This document shows, piece after piece, positions 29,834 through 37,372 of a DNA stretch of 64,000 nucleotides. The stretch spans positions 62,001-126,000 of the forward strand of contig CAJNCI010000001.1 of the NCBI GenBank assembly GCA_905221215.1. Direction: 5' to 3'. The position numbers were made by a program, and so were the translations under genes. The first letter of the stretch is position 1. The number at the start of each line of letters is the position of its first letter. The DNA comes from a bacterium (lineage in GTDB: Bacteria > Bacillota > Bacilli > Lactobacillales > Streptococcaceae). The notes beneath the pieces are model-generated. The model did no database searches. It was not told the DNA's origin and worked only from the letters and a program-made list of their open reading frames with translations.

Positions 29834-30430
29834 TTATCCTCTACGTTCCAAGATAAAATAGACAACCGCAAAGATGCAAATCAAGGCAGCTATGCTAATA
29901 AATATCTGGCCCATGTAAAGAGTGAGAGACCCCATATACCCAATGATAACTGCTAGGATCATCAGTGCGCCCAGTATAAAAACAAACATCAAGCTAGCTG
30001 CCTTGGCTAAATTAGCATAAAAGCGTTCGTCCGGAGTTTCCTTGACATTTTTCAAACAGAAAAAACCAAATACAATCACTTCAATAACGAGGCCAATTCC
30101 CAAAATCCATTCTTTAATACCAGAACTTACGCTAGGGGTCGCAATCCAAATCCCTACTATATAAAAAATGCTTGCTGCAAACACAAGTATCGCGTAAAGC
30201 TTAGCAGACAAGTCAAAAATAGTCTTTCCCTTACTTTTCTGACTCTTATGAGGCCATGATTTCATATGTAGCCAGCCCCAAATAGCTACAATCTGACCTA
30301 ACACTGAAATACCAGCAATAACTAATTTGGGTCCCCAACTAAGATTAGAACCAAATAAAACAGTAAAATCAATAAAGAGAGCTACGGCAATCATTGAAAT
30401 GAGGCCACGCATTTTTTGAATTTTTTTCAT
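29834..30430 (-). CDS. Integral membrane protein, six TM, paired with XRE regulator
   Basis: A 198-residue protein with six predicted helices (about 10-30, 35-60, 75-100, 108-130, 143-165, 172-194). ATG 30430 follows AAAGGAGTC; an in-frame ATG 36 bases upstream overlaps an operator palindrome. No enzymatic motif is visible. Pairs of a small XRE regulator and a polytopic protein are common in streptococcal accessory DNA; role unknown. Confidence 0.75.
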   Translation of the reverse strand: MKKIQKMRGLISMIAVALFIDFTVLFGSNLSWGPKLVIAGISVLGQIVAIWGWLHMKSWPHKSQKSKGKTIFDLSAKLYAILVFAASIFYIVGIWIATPSVSSGIKEWILGIGLVIEVIVFGFFCLKNVKETPDERFYANLAKAASLMFVFILGALMILAVIIGYMGSLTLYMGQIFISIAALICIFAVVYFILERRG

Positions 30431-30446
30431 GATAGACTCCTTTTTT

Positions 30447-30494
30447 GTGTTATAAATATATAACACTTAAATTTTATGTTATAAATATATCACA
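30447..30494. promoter_or_regulatory. Twin palindromic operator before the membrane-XRE operon
   Basis: GTGTTATA-aata-TATAACAC at 30447-30466 (eight perfect pairs) and TGTTATAAATATATCACA at 30477-30494, 29-30 bases apart. They cover the region where the -10/-35 should be. Confidence 0.65.
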
Positions 30495-30807
30495 TTTAAA
30501 TTTAGAAAGCAAGAATTTATGTGCCAAGGTGGCAATTATTTGAAAAAATTTTTTAATAAAAGCCCTTGATAGTCAAACAATTAAAGAATTCTTTGAAGCA
30601 ATGCATCGGATTTGGTTTGGATAGTTTCGTTAATAATATTTGATGATAAAGAATTTTTGAAAAATCTAGATACTGTATGAATCTATACTTTTTTCTTAGA
30701 CTGTTATAAAGTCTGTCAGAATAAGCTTTGTAGGTGTAGAAGTTAATTTTTACAGAACTAAATTATTCCCCTATTTAGAATCTATTAATTCATATTTTAT
30801 AAATTAA
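30495..30807. other. Gene-free AT-rich stretch
   Basis: No intact gene. It holds a small hairpin TGCCA-agg-TGGCA (about 30511-30523) and a plus-strand coding scrap reading ...LDSQTIKEFFEAMHRIWFG then stop at about 30560-30630, perhaps a gene relic. Confidence 0.4.
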
Positions 30808-30948
30808 TTAGTAGATATCATTCTTAAAATCCTTGATATTTCGCTTAGGAACAGGCTTGGGATTTAGAAGCCAAGCATCCAAATCACGTTCAGTTGATAT
30901 GGGTTTGACTTGATGGTCTTTATAAAATGTTTCTAAAATAGTATTCAC
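30808..30948 (-). pseudogene. Duplicate N-terminal piece of the split SAP-like gene
   Basis: 46 codons from GTG 30948 (RBS GAAAGAGG): N-T-I-L-E-T-F-Y-K-D-H-Q-V-K-P-I-S... D-L-D-A-W-L-L-N-P-K-P-V-P-K-R-N, nearly the same as the piece at 43.8-43.96 kb, then a different end (IKDFKNDIY). The upstream flank is also alike (AAATGGTTTAAAATTTTAT). It may still be translated as a short peptide. Confidence 0.6.
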
Positions 30949-31050
30949 TGATAGCCTCTTTCAAACTTTTATTTTCTATTCTAACAAATTTCTAAATGGT
31001 TTAAAATTTTATTTTTTCCTTTATTTTGTTATTTCTTGAGTACTAGCTTC

Positions 31051-31326
31051 TCAGAAAAAAACATTGAGAGCAGGTGCGACAGAATTTCCATTCAGCGAAG
31101 TATCCGATAAGAAAATAGGGTTGACTGCCTCAACAAGAGCATCTTCTGGAAAGACAATGGTAGCAGCAGGTGTAATAACGTGGAAGGCATCATGAGTTTC
31201 ACTATTTAGAATATGTCTTTGGTACTTTCCTTCTTTACCAAAGACATAACGAGGAGTGCTTCCTAATTTTTCGTAGTAAGCAGTGCAGATAAATTCTGGT
31301 AGCATAACAAGTGTTTCTGGGATCAT
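31051..31326 (-). CDS. Small ICE-type protein, 91 residues, 3' end possibly frameshifted
   Basis: Begins [20 protein letters not shown] and contains [20 protein letters not shown] know similar small proteins from Tn5252/Tn916-type conjugative elements but cannot name a function. RBS AAAGGAAAC. The end reads ALNVFF then stop at a run of seven T; one T fewer would extend it by SEKLVLKK and stop, so a homopolymer slip may have cut the tail. Downstream of a related broken gene. Confidence 0.6.
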   Translation of the reverse strand: MIPETLVMLPEFICTAYYEKLGSTPRYVFGKEGKYQRHILNSETHDAFHVITPAATIVFPEDALVEAVNPIFLSDTSLNGNSVAPALNVFF

Positions 31327-31360
31327 AAGTGTTTCCTTTCTGAGTGTAAAATAAAAAGAG

Positions 31361-31607
31361 TTAAGCTAGTTGCTTCACTCTTGAGTAGTAGTGAATGGAG
31401 AGTTTACGTTTAAACATTCTAGTATAGAATTCCACTTCAGCATGAGAAAATCCTGTGATGAGTGATTTCTTTGCTAAAGACTCTAAGTCGTTCATAGCTT
31501 GAGTGTATAGCTGTGCAGTTAGTTTATCAGATGAACTGAAGATCCTATAAGTAAATGTGTAATTATCGTAAAGTCGTTTACATTGCAGTGCGAAAAAAGT
31601 TTGTCAT
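31361..31607 (-). pseudogene. Small ICE-type gene broken by a +1 in a T-run
   Basis: ATG at 31607 behind AAAGGAGGAAAC reads MTNFFRTAM then stop. With one T removed from the run of six it reads MTNFFALQCKRLYDNYTFTY and stays open to ...YYSRVKQLA, 81 residues. The good ribosome site and clean downstream frame argue for a recent frameshift or a sequencing slip. Confidence 0.65.
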
Positions 31608-31634
31608 AGTTTCCTCCTTTATTGTAAAAGTAAA

Positions 31635-31668
31635 AAAGCTACCAAGAAAAAGAAGACTTAGTAGCTTA
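31635..31668 (-). terminator. Possible minus-strand terminator/attenuator
   Basis: AAGCTAC / GTAGCTT around an 18-base loop, then TTTTTTAC on the minus strand, just before the small ICE-type genes. Confidence 0.5.
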
Positions 31669-31689
31669 AGAGTAAGTCTATCTTATGAG

Positions 31690-32090
31690 GATAGACAGCA
31701 GTAAAGAAAAGTTATTTGGTTTGAAGGATTCTTCCTTCACGGGGGCAACGTTTAGCAAGGTGCTTTGCATCAATTACCATCGCTTTCCCAGCCAGTCTCA
31801 TCAGGTAGTCATAATCTTGCCCTTAAGATTCTCTTACGCCCTTTGGCGAAGCCAGTTCACTTTACTATTCGGAAAAGTGCGAAAGTCCGAAATGCGTGGA
31901 AGCCCACAAAAATGTTTTATATCTTCACTTCAACCATTTAGGGACTTGACTTTTCTTGCCAAAACAATTACAATAAAGGTACGAAGTTTATGTGTTGTTC
32001 TGATGATTAGTCATCTGGTTGTCAGACGCACTTTTTATTTAATTGTCAAAGATCGGGATTTAGCCTTGAAAATAAGGCTATTATTTTCGA
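31690..32090. other. GC-richer block without intact gene (candidate oriT or relic)
   Basis: About 45 % G+C by eye at 31.72-31.95 kb against about 30 % around. The minus strand holds an open scrap DYDYLMRLAGKAMVIDAKHL...CPREGRILQTK ending at about 31719 but with stops upstream and no start. Hairpins: GAAGGA-ttct-TCCTTC next to CACGGGGGCAACG (31725-31751), and TAGCCTT-gaaaat-AAGGCTA (32061-32080). It may be an ICE transfer origin, a regulatory RNA or a dead gene. Confidence 0.35.
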
Positions 32091-32097
32091 TTACTAT

Positions 32098-32139
32098 ACA
32101 ACTATTAGTTGTCGATTACATTATACAACTATTGGTTGT
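32098..32139. promoter_or_regulatory. Twin operator before XRE gene
   Basis: ACAACTATTAGTTGT at 32098-32112 and ACAACTATTGGTTGT at 32125-32139, two near-identical palindromes 27 bases apart, 52 bases before the XRE start. Confidence 0.65.
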
Positions 32140-32190
32140 TAAAGTCAACAACTTTCTGCAAAAATTTAAAATAATTTTTTGAGGTCACAT

Positions 32191-32532
32191 ATGGAATTCG
32201 CAGAACGCTTGAAAACACTAAGGAAACAAGTAAAGCTAACTCAAACCCAAATAGCTGAAAAACTAGATATTTCCCAACAAGCATATGCTTCATGGGAACG
32301 TGGAGTAAAAAAACCAACACAGGAAAATCTCGTTAAAATTGCACAAGTTTTGAATGTTTCAGTTGACTATTTAGTTGGGAACTCAGTAGGAAAATCAGAT
32401 GAATTAGATAATATTGAACTGCTTTTCCGTATGAACTCAAAAGGACTGACCGAAGAAGAAAAAGAAATTTTTAAAAAGGAATTGATTGAGTTTATGGAGA
32501 AACGAAAAAAATTGTTTATCGGAGAAGAGTAA
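32191..32532 (+). CDS. XRE-family regulator (Cro/CI type)
   Basis: A 113-residue protein: helix-turn-helix in the first 65 residues (LTQTQIAEKLDISQQAYASW), then a short acidic/basic helix tail. ATG 32191 lies behind TGAGGT; an in-frame TTG 12 bases upstream is not needed. Its N-terminus resembles the HTH of the LexA/HdiR-like protein at 36.7 kb (both with QAY-x-WERGVK), so the two may recognise related sites. It overlaps the next gene by TAATG. Confidence 0.88.
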   Translation: MEFAERLKTLRKQVKLTQTQIAEKLDISQQAYASWERGVKKPTQENLVKIAQVLNVSVDYLVGNSVGKSDELDNIELLFRMNSKGLTEEEKEIFKKELIEFMEKRKKLFIGEE

Positions 32533-34052
32533 TGGATATTTTTAAAATCCCAGGATTCATAGTTGCAGTTTTAACGTTATATGCAACACTTAAGAGTGGA
32601 AAGAATAATATACAACGAAATTTACTTATTACAGTGCTTAAGATGATATTAGAAAGTATATTTCTGGTTTTATTTTTTTTAACTTTAATTTATTTTATTA
32701 GTAATGATTTTAAAGCTTATAAATCGTTTACAGAATTTATTTTTCATTTTGCTATAATTTCCTCTCCTATAGTTTTTTTAAGTATCGTTGTAGTACAATT
32801 ATTATTTCCAATATTTGAAAGAACTAAGTTTTCTATAAAAAAATATGGGGAAGGTGTTTCAGTTGAGTCTAACTCATGGTATGATAATGATTTTTATATT
32901 GAGATATTGTACTTTGTTAAAGAAATTAAGCATGTATTTAAATATTATATTTTAATCTATATCTTCAGACTTTTATTAATTTCATCGATAGCAATGATTT
33001 TTTTAGTATTTTTTCAAAATTTTCAAAATTACAGTGAAAATAATCTAAACTATCCTTATATAGCTAATGAAAAAATTTTTATTAAAAATACTGAACCGAT
33101 AGAAAAGACTTTTGTTAAGGATGGTAAACTTCAAAAAGAATTTCTACCTAAAGGGACTATATTTTCAATTAGTAAGGGGTCTCGCTTTTTCCTTGATCGC
33201 TTTCAAGTAACAGAAGAAGTTAATGATGTGGAAGATGAAATTCGTGATGAGGTTTATGGCTTAATGGTCAATGATAGAATTCTTGTAAGCGAGGATACTA
33301 AAATATATTACGAGGGGGAATTGGACCACATAATTTTTCTTAGAAATTATGAAGGGAAGATAAGTAATTACAATACAGTAAAAACAGTTCCTGGGGAAAC
33401 ATATTTTAAAAAAGGGTCAAGGATGGTGTTTAGAGTCACTTCAAGCCCCAATGAGAGTACTAAAAGTTACTATAAGTTTATTGTTGAATCATCAACTGAA
33501 AATAATCTTCAGGAGAGATTCCTAGAGAATTGGACTATTTTAATCAGTGTTGTTATTTTAATTAGTGTATTTATATTACTTTTTTTATTGCCAAAATATC
33601 TTTATTTATCTGTTTTGGGACTGATCAACTTTTTTGAAATACTATTTATTTTTATTAATTTAATAAAAATAAATTTATTATGGCTTATAGTGTCAGTTAC
33701 CTTTTTAATTATTTCTTGGATTGAAATATTTTCTTATGCAACTTTTTTGAACAAAAACATCATAATTAATCGGATAAAATCTTTGGAGCTAATTAGCGTA
33801 AAGATTAATAAACATGGAACTGAAGTTTTATTCGATAGGGGGAACCAAAAATTAATTGATATTGCTATTACAGATAAATTAGACGTTTATAACGAAAAGT
33901 TTAAATACTTTGTCAATGGACAAGAACAAAAAGAAGAACTAAGAGTAATCGTCAGTAATTCAGTAAAATTTATACTGTTTTTATATTTTAGAAAATACAA
34001 TATAATTGTTCAATGTATAAGATTTCTAATAAAGTTCTTCTTTAAAAAATAA
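32532..34052 (+). CDS. Membrane protein with central external domain, unknown function
   Basis: A 506-residue protein, very AT-rich. Four helices in the first 170 residues (about 4-18, 32-56, 70-94, 138-165), a predicted extracytoplasmic domain (about 170-330) with ANEKIFIKNTEP and PGETYFKKGSRMVFRV, then four to five helices (about 335-425) and a cytosolic tail. I do not recognise a family. Start is coupled to the XRE gene (TAATG, RBS GGAGAAG). The IS1182 element begins 3 bases after its stop, so the original 3' context is lost. It could be a sensor or effector under XRE control. Confidence 0.6.
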   Translation: MDIFKIPGFIVAVLTLYATLKSGKNNIQRNLLITVLKMILESIFLVLFFLTLIYFISNDFKAYKSFTEFIFHFAIISSPIVFLSIVVVQLLFPIFERTKFSIKKYGEGVSVESNSWYDNDFYIEILYFVKEIKHVFKYYILIYIFRLLLISSIAMIFLVFFQNFQNYSENNLNYPYIANEKIFIKNTEPIEKTFVKDGKLQKEFLPKGTIFSISKGSRFFLDRFQVTEEVNDVEDEIRDEVYGLMVNDRILVSEDTKIYYEGELDHIIFLRNYEGKISNYNTVKTVPGETYFKKGSRMVFRVTSSPNESTKSYYKFIVESSTENNLQERFLENWTILISVVILISVFILLFLLPKYLYLSVLGLINFFEILFIFINLIKINLLWLIVSVTFLIISWIEIFSYATFLNKNIIINRIKSLELISVKINKHGTEVLFDRGNQKLIDIAITDKLDVYNEKFKYFVNGQEQKEELRVIVSNSVKFILFLYFRKYNIIVQCIRFLIKFFFKK

Positions 34053-34087
34053 TTAAAAGAGTCTGGGACAATAGTCTCTTGTCTCCA

Positions 34088-34118
34088 AAAAAAGCAACGG
34101 ATTTGCCGTTGCTTTTTT
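34088..34118 (+). terminator. Hairpin at the left end of the IS
   Basis: AGCAACGG-attt(g)-CCGTTGCT with TTTTTT; it shields the transposase from outside transcription. Confidence 0.8.
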
Positions 34119-34181
34119 GCATGGTTGCGATAGTCTTGGTAAAATAGAATTGCTTAATAAACCATTTAGAAAGGCTATCCC

Positions 34182-35708
34182 ATGCATATTCACTATAACA
34201 CAAATCAAACAACTTTACCACTAGAAATCAGTTCTTTCTTGCCACAAGACCATCTCGTCTTTACTATTGAAAAAGTGGTAAATACCTTGGAAGATAGTCA
34301 CTTCCACGCCTTCTATCATGCCTTTGGTCGCCCGTCTTATCACCCTAAAATGCTTGTATCTGCTCTTCTATTTGCCTATTCACAAGGGATTTTCTCTGGA
34401 CGAAAAATTGAAAAAATGATGATTGAAAATCTGGCTATGCAGTACCTAACAGGACAGTTGGCTGTCAGCTATCGCACCATCAATCGTTTTCGTGTCGCTG
34501 AAGGGATGGAAGAACTCATACGTAATCTTTTCATCGATCTCAATCTTCGTTTAAAAATGGAAGAGTTAGTGACCTTATATTGCTTGTTTATTGACGGGAC
34601 TAAGATTGAAGCCAATGCCAACAAGTATAGTTTCGTGTGGAAGAAAGCGACAGAGAAATTCTCCGCCAAACTTCAAGAACAGATACAAGTCTATTTTCAA
34701 GAAGAAATCACTCCCCTTATCCATCAAGCTATCGAACTGGATACACAAGAGCCTATCTCCTCGGAGCAGTTGCTTGCATTCGCTCAAGTTCTTGAAGAAG
34801 AATTAGAAAAACTGAACCAGGATATTGAGGAGACACCCGTTAAAGGAAAGGATGAACGTAAAACCCAGCGTCGTAAACTCAAGAAAGTCTTGCGTAAAGT
34901 CAAGGATGATTTTTCAGTACGTGCTGAAAAATATGAGAGTTATCAGGAGACATTTGAAGGTCGCAACAGCTTTTCCAAAACAGATACAGATGCCACTTTT
35001 ATGCGGATGAAAGAAGATCATATGAAAAATGGCCAACTCAAGGCCGCTTATAATCTTCAAATCGCTACTGAAAACCAATTTGTTCTTCACTATGATGTCT
35101 TCTCAAATCCGACAGACACCAAGACTCTTCTACCCTTACTTGAAACCTATCCGCATGATGTAAAGACAGTTGTCGCAGACGCTGGATATGGAAGTGAAGA
35201 GAATCTCCTTCGTTTAGATGAAAAGCGGGTAAACCATCTGATTAAATATGCCATGTTTGATAAGGAACAAAAGAGAGGGTATAAACAGTCAGCTAAAAAC
35301 TTAGCGAATTGGCACTATAATGACAAGGAGGATAGCTACACACATCCTGATGGCTGGTATTATCGTTTTCACCATACCAAACATCAGAAAACACAGACAG
35401 ACTTTCAACAGGAAATCAAGGTTTACTACGCCGACGAACCTGAATCAGCCCCTCAAAAGGGACTGTATATGAACGAACGCTATCAAGACTTAAAAATGAA
35501 AGAATGTCAGGCGCTTTTATCTCCCCAAGGTAGACAGATTTTCGCTCAACGCAAGATTGATGTGGAACCTGTCTTTGGGCAGATAAAGGCTTGTTTGGGT
35601 TACAAGAGATGTAATCTGAGAGGGAAGCGTCAAGTGAGAATTGACATGGGATTGGTACTTATGGCCAATAACCTCCTAAAATACAATAAGAGAACAACTC
35701 AAAATTAA
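34182..35708 (+). CDS. IS1182-family transposase
   Basis: A 508-residue DDE transposase. N-terminal domain GRPSYHPKMLVSALLFAYSQ (DUF772 type), first Asp in LFIDGTKIEANANKY, second in VVADAGYGSEENL, and the Glu near VEPVFGQIKACLGYKR. Central Lys/Glu-rich coiled region at 165-260. Full length for the family with no internal stop, so probably active. Confidence 0.93.
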   Translation: MHIHYNTNQTTLPLEISSFLPQDHLVFTIEKVVNTLEDSHFHAFYHAFGRPSYHPKMLVSALLFAYSQGIFSGRKIEKMMIENLAMQYLTGQLAVSYRTINRFRVAEGMEELIRNLFIDLNLRLKMEELVTLYCLFIDGTKIEANANKYSFVWKKATEKFSAKLQEQIQVYFQEEITPLIHQAIELDTQEPISSEQLLAFAQVLEEELEKLNQDIEETPVKGKDERKTQRRKLKKVLRKVKDDFSVRAEKYESYQETFEGRNSFSKTDTDATFMRMKEDHMKNGQLKAAYNLQIATENQFVLHYDVFSNPTDTKTLLPLLETYPHDVKTVVADAGYGSEENLLRLDEKRVNHLIKYAMFDKEQKRGYKQSAKNLANWHYNDKEDSYTHPDGWYYRFHHTKHQKTQTDFQQEIKVYYADEPESAPQKGLYMNERYQDLKMKECQALLSPQGRQIFAQRKIDVEPVFGQIKACLGYKRCNLRGKRQVRIDMGLVLMANNLLKYNKRTTQN

Positions 35709-35746
35709 AAAGCTAGAGTTCCACAATTGGAAATCTCTAGCTTTTT
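35707..35746 (+). terminator. Hairpin at the right end of the IS
   Basis: AAAAAGCTAGAG / CTCTAGCTTTTT, directly after the transposase stop. Confidence 0.85.
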
Positions 35747-35810
35747 TGTGGTTGAGAACTATTTTGTCCCAGACTCTTTATAACTAGTGACTTAAAGGAG
35801 GTACTGTTCA

Positions 35811-36674
35811 TTGGATGAATTGTATTCAAGAGTAAGTGAAATCACAAAACAAGTCCTTTGTTCCTTTATGAAAGAGGGAGAAATTTCAACTCTACACTAT
35901 CACTATCACTTTCACTATTATTTTGACTATTGCGTTCATGAGAATAACATTCAAGTCATTAGTCACCACTTTTCAAATCATAAAATTGAAGGTTTGACAG
36001 TTATTGATAAACTAGGGACGAGTTTTTCCTATGAGCAAGACAATCCTGTAACCAAGCGTCATTTTACCTTGTGTCATGAATTAGGTCACTTTATCTTGAA
36101 ACACGATGGTTCTTATTTTACAGAGTCGGTGGATAATCAGGAATCAATTCTAGAGCGAGAAGCCAGTGTATTTTCAGCTATTGTACTCATGCCAGATATA
36201 GTGTTACTATCCAAGATTTACTACGCTTGTGATTCTTTCCAAAAGGTCAAAGAGAGTCTAGAAGTTTCAAAGCAGGCACTTTATTTCCAACTGATTGACT
36301 TGTTGAGAGTTTACCAAGTAGATGCCGAATCAGCTATTAAACAGTCAGTCGATGAATACCTAGACGGTCAAAACGCTTTCCTTCACCATTACTTTCATCA
36401 ACTAACTGAAACGTTGATTGAAGAGTTCAATCAATATCAACCCTCGTTTATAGCACGGGTAAAAAAGAGATTGAAACAAAGCAATTTTATGACGAGTAAA
36501 GAACTACTAGAATTGCTTGACCAGACAAGATGGGACGAGATTAGAGCAGTAAAGAAATTCAAGGTGTGGCTTATTTACAATAAGGGAAAATCTTTAGCTT
36601 ATGTGTGGGATAGCAACAAACTATCAGAGACAGAAGCTAGAAGAAAGGCAAATTTAGAATTATTAGTCATGTGA
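35811..36674 (+). CDS. ImmA/IrrE-family metallopeptidase
   Basis: A 287-residue protein with the zinc motif HFTLCHELGHFILKHD (HExxH) at about residues 83-98 and Glu in LEREASVFSAIVLMP, the gluzincin third ligand. Starts at TTG behind AAAGGAGG, the only fitting start. Such peptidases cleave XRE/CI-type repressors, as ImmA does for ImmR. It lies 8 bases before an SOS-type repressor gene, a likely partner. The IS ends 31 bases before its start, so its native promoter is gone or displaced. Confidence 0.85.
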   Translation: MDELYSRVSEITKQVLCSFMKEGEISTLHYHYHFHYYFDYCVHENNIQVISHHFSNHKIEGLTVIDKLGTSFSYEQDNPVTKRHFTLCHELGHFILKHDGSYFTESVDNQESILEREASVFSAIVLMPDIVLLSKIYYACDSFQKVKESLEVSKQALYFQLIDLLRVYQVDAESAIKQSVDEYLDGQNAFLHHYFHQLTETLIEEFNQYQPSFIARVKKRLKQSNFMTSKELLELLDQTRWDEIRAVKKFKVWLIYNKGKSLAYVWDSNKLSETEARRKANLELLVM

Positions 36675-36682
36675 GGTGAATC

Positions 36683-37369
36683 ATGTATCAACCAGAAAAA
36701 TTAAAAGCTCGTAGGAAAGAGCTAAAACTAACACAAAAAGATATTGCAGATAAGCTAGGAATTAGCTATCAAGCCTATTCTGCTTGGGAACGTGGAGTCA
36801 AAGAACCTTCTATTGAGAAAGTGGCATTACTAGAAAAGATTTTGAGTGTCCCAAAAGACTATTTCACTGAGATAGAGATTGTCAGACTTTATAATGTCCT
36901 CTCACCTAATGGAAAAGAACAAGTTGTGTCTTATGCTCGTGACTTAGTCGCAGAAGAGCAAAATAAGAAGGTTATCTCTATTACTGAGCCACGCTATGAA
37001 TATCGGGTCTATGAAGAAATGTCAGCTGGTCTTGGTGCCACTATCTATGGAGAAAAAGAGTACGATACGGTTTACTATGATGAGGAGCTGGGACATGATT
37101 TCGCCTCTTGGGTATCAGGAGATTCTATGGAACCCAAATATCCTAATGGTTCCGTTGCGCTGATCCGTGAGACGGGCTTTGATTATAATGGGGCAGTTTA
37201 TGCAGTTGTTTGGAATGAGCAGACCTATATAAAGCGTGTCTACTTGGAAGAAGACGGCTTGCGCCTCGTTTCCATCAATAAAAAATACAAAGAAAAATTT
37301 GCTCCTTATGACGATGATCCTCGCATTGTCGGAAAAATTGTCGGAAACTTTATGCCTCTGGAGGACTAG
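36683..37369 (+). CDS. hdiR: LexA/HdiR-like SOS repressor (XRE-S24)
   Basis: A 228-residue protein: N-terminal XRE domain (1-65, LTQKDIADKLGISYQAYSAW) and C-terminal S24 peptidase. Cleavage motif AGLGA near residue 117, catalytic Ser in SGDSMEPKYPNG (about 149) and Lys in TYIKRVYL (about 189) are intact. Family members (HdiR of lactococci and streptococci) cut themselves when RecA is activated and release umuC-type genes. RBS GAGGTGAA. It is followed by umuC after 3 bases. The repressor is intact while its downstream genes are broken. Confidence 0.85.
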   Translation: MYQPEKLKARRKELKLTQKDIADKLGISYQAYSAWERGVKEPSIEKVALLEKILSVPKDYFTEIEIVRLYNVLSPNGKEQVVSYARDLVAEEQNKKVISITEPRYEYRVYEEMSAGLGATIYGEKEYDTVYYDEELGHDFASWVSGDSMEPKYPNGSVALIRETGFDYNGAVYAVVWNEQTYIKRVYLEEDGLRLVSINKKYKEKFAPYDDDPRIVGKIVGNFMPLED

Positions 37370-37372
37370 GTT

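Larger units (their letters stand above)
34056..35779 (+). mobile_element. IS1182-family insertion sequence
   Basis: 1.72 kb bounded by inverted repeats AAAGAGTCTGGGACAA (34056-34071) and its complement (35764-35779), 16 of 16 identical. One transposase and a strong hairpin terminator at each side of it. No clear target duplication is seen (flanks AATTA and ATAAC). The copy looks intact. Confidence 0.85.

Noticed and set aside
31685..32182. A 165-codon plus-strand frame in the island
   Set aside because: No ribosome site, odd composition (long hydrophobic/basic runs), and it crosses the hairpins and operators of the XRE gene; a by-product of low stop density in a GC-richer block.
34051..35784. 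Target duplication of the IS
   Set aside because: Flanks AATTA and ATAAC do not match convincingly.
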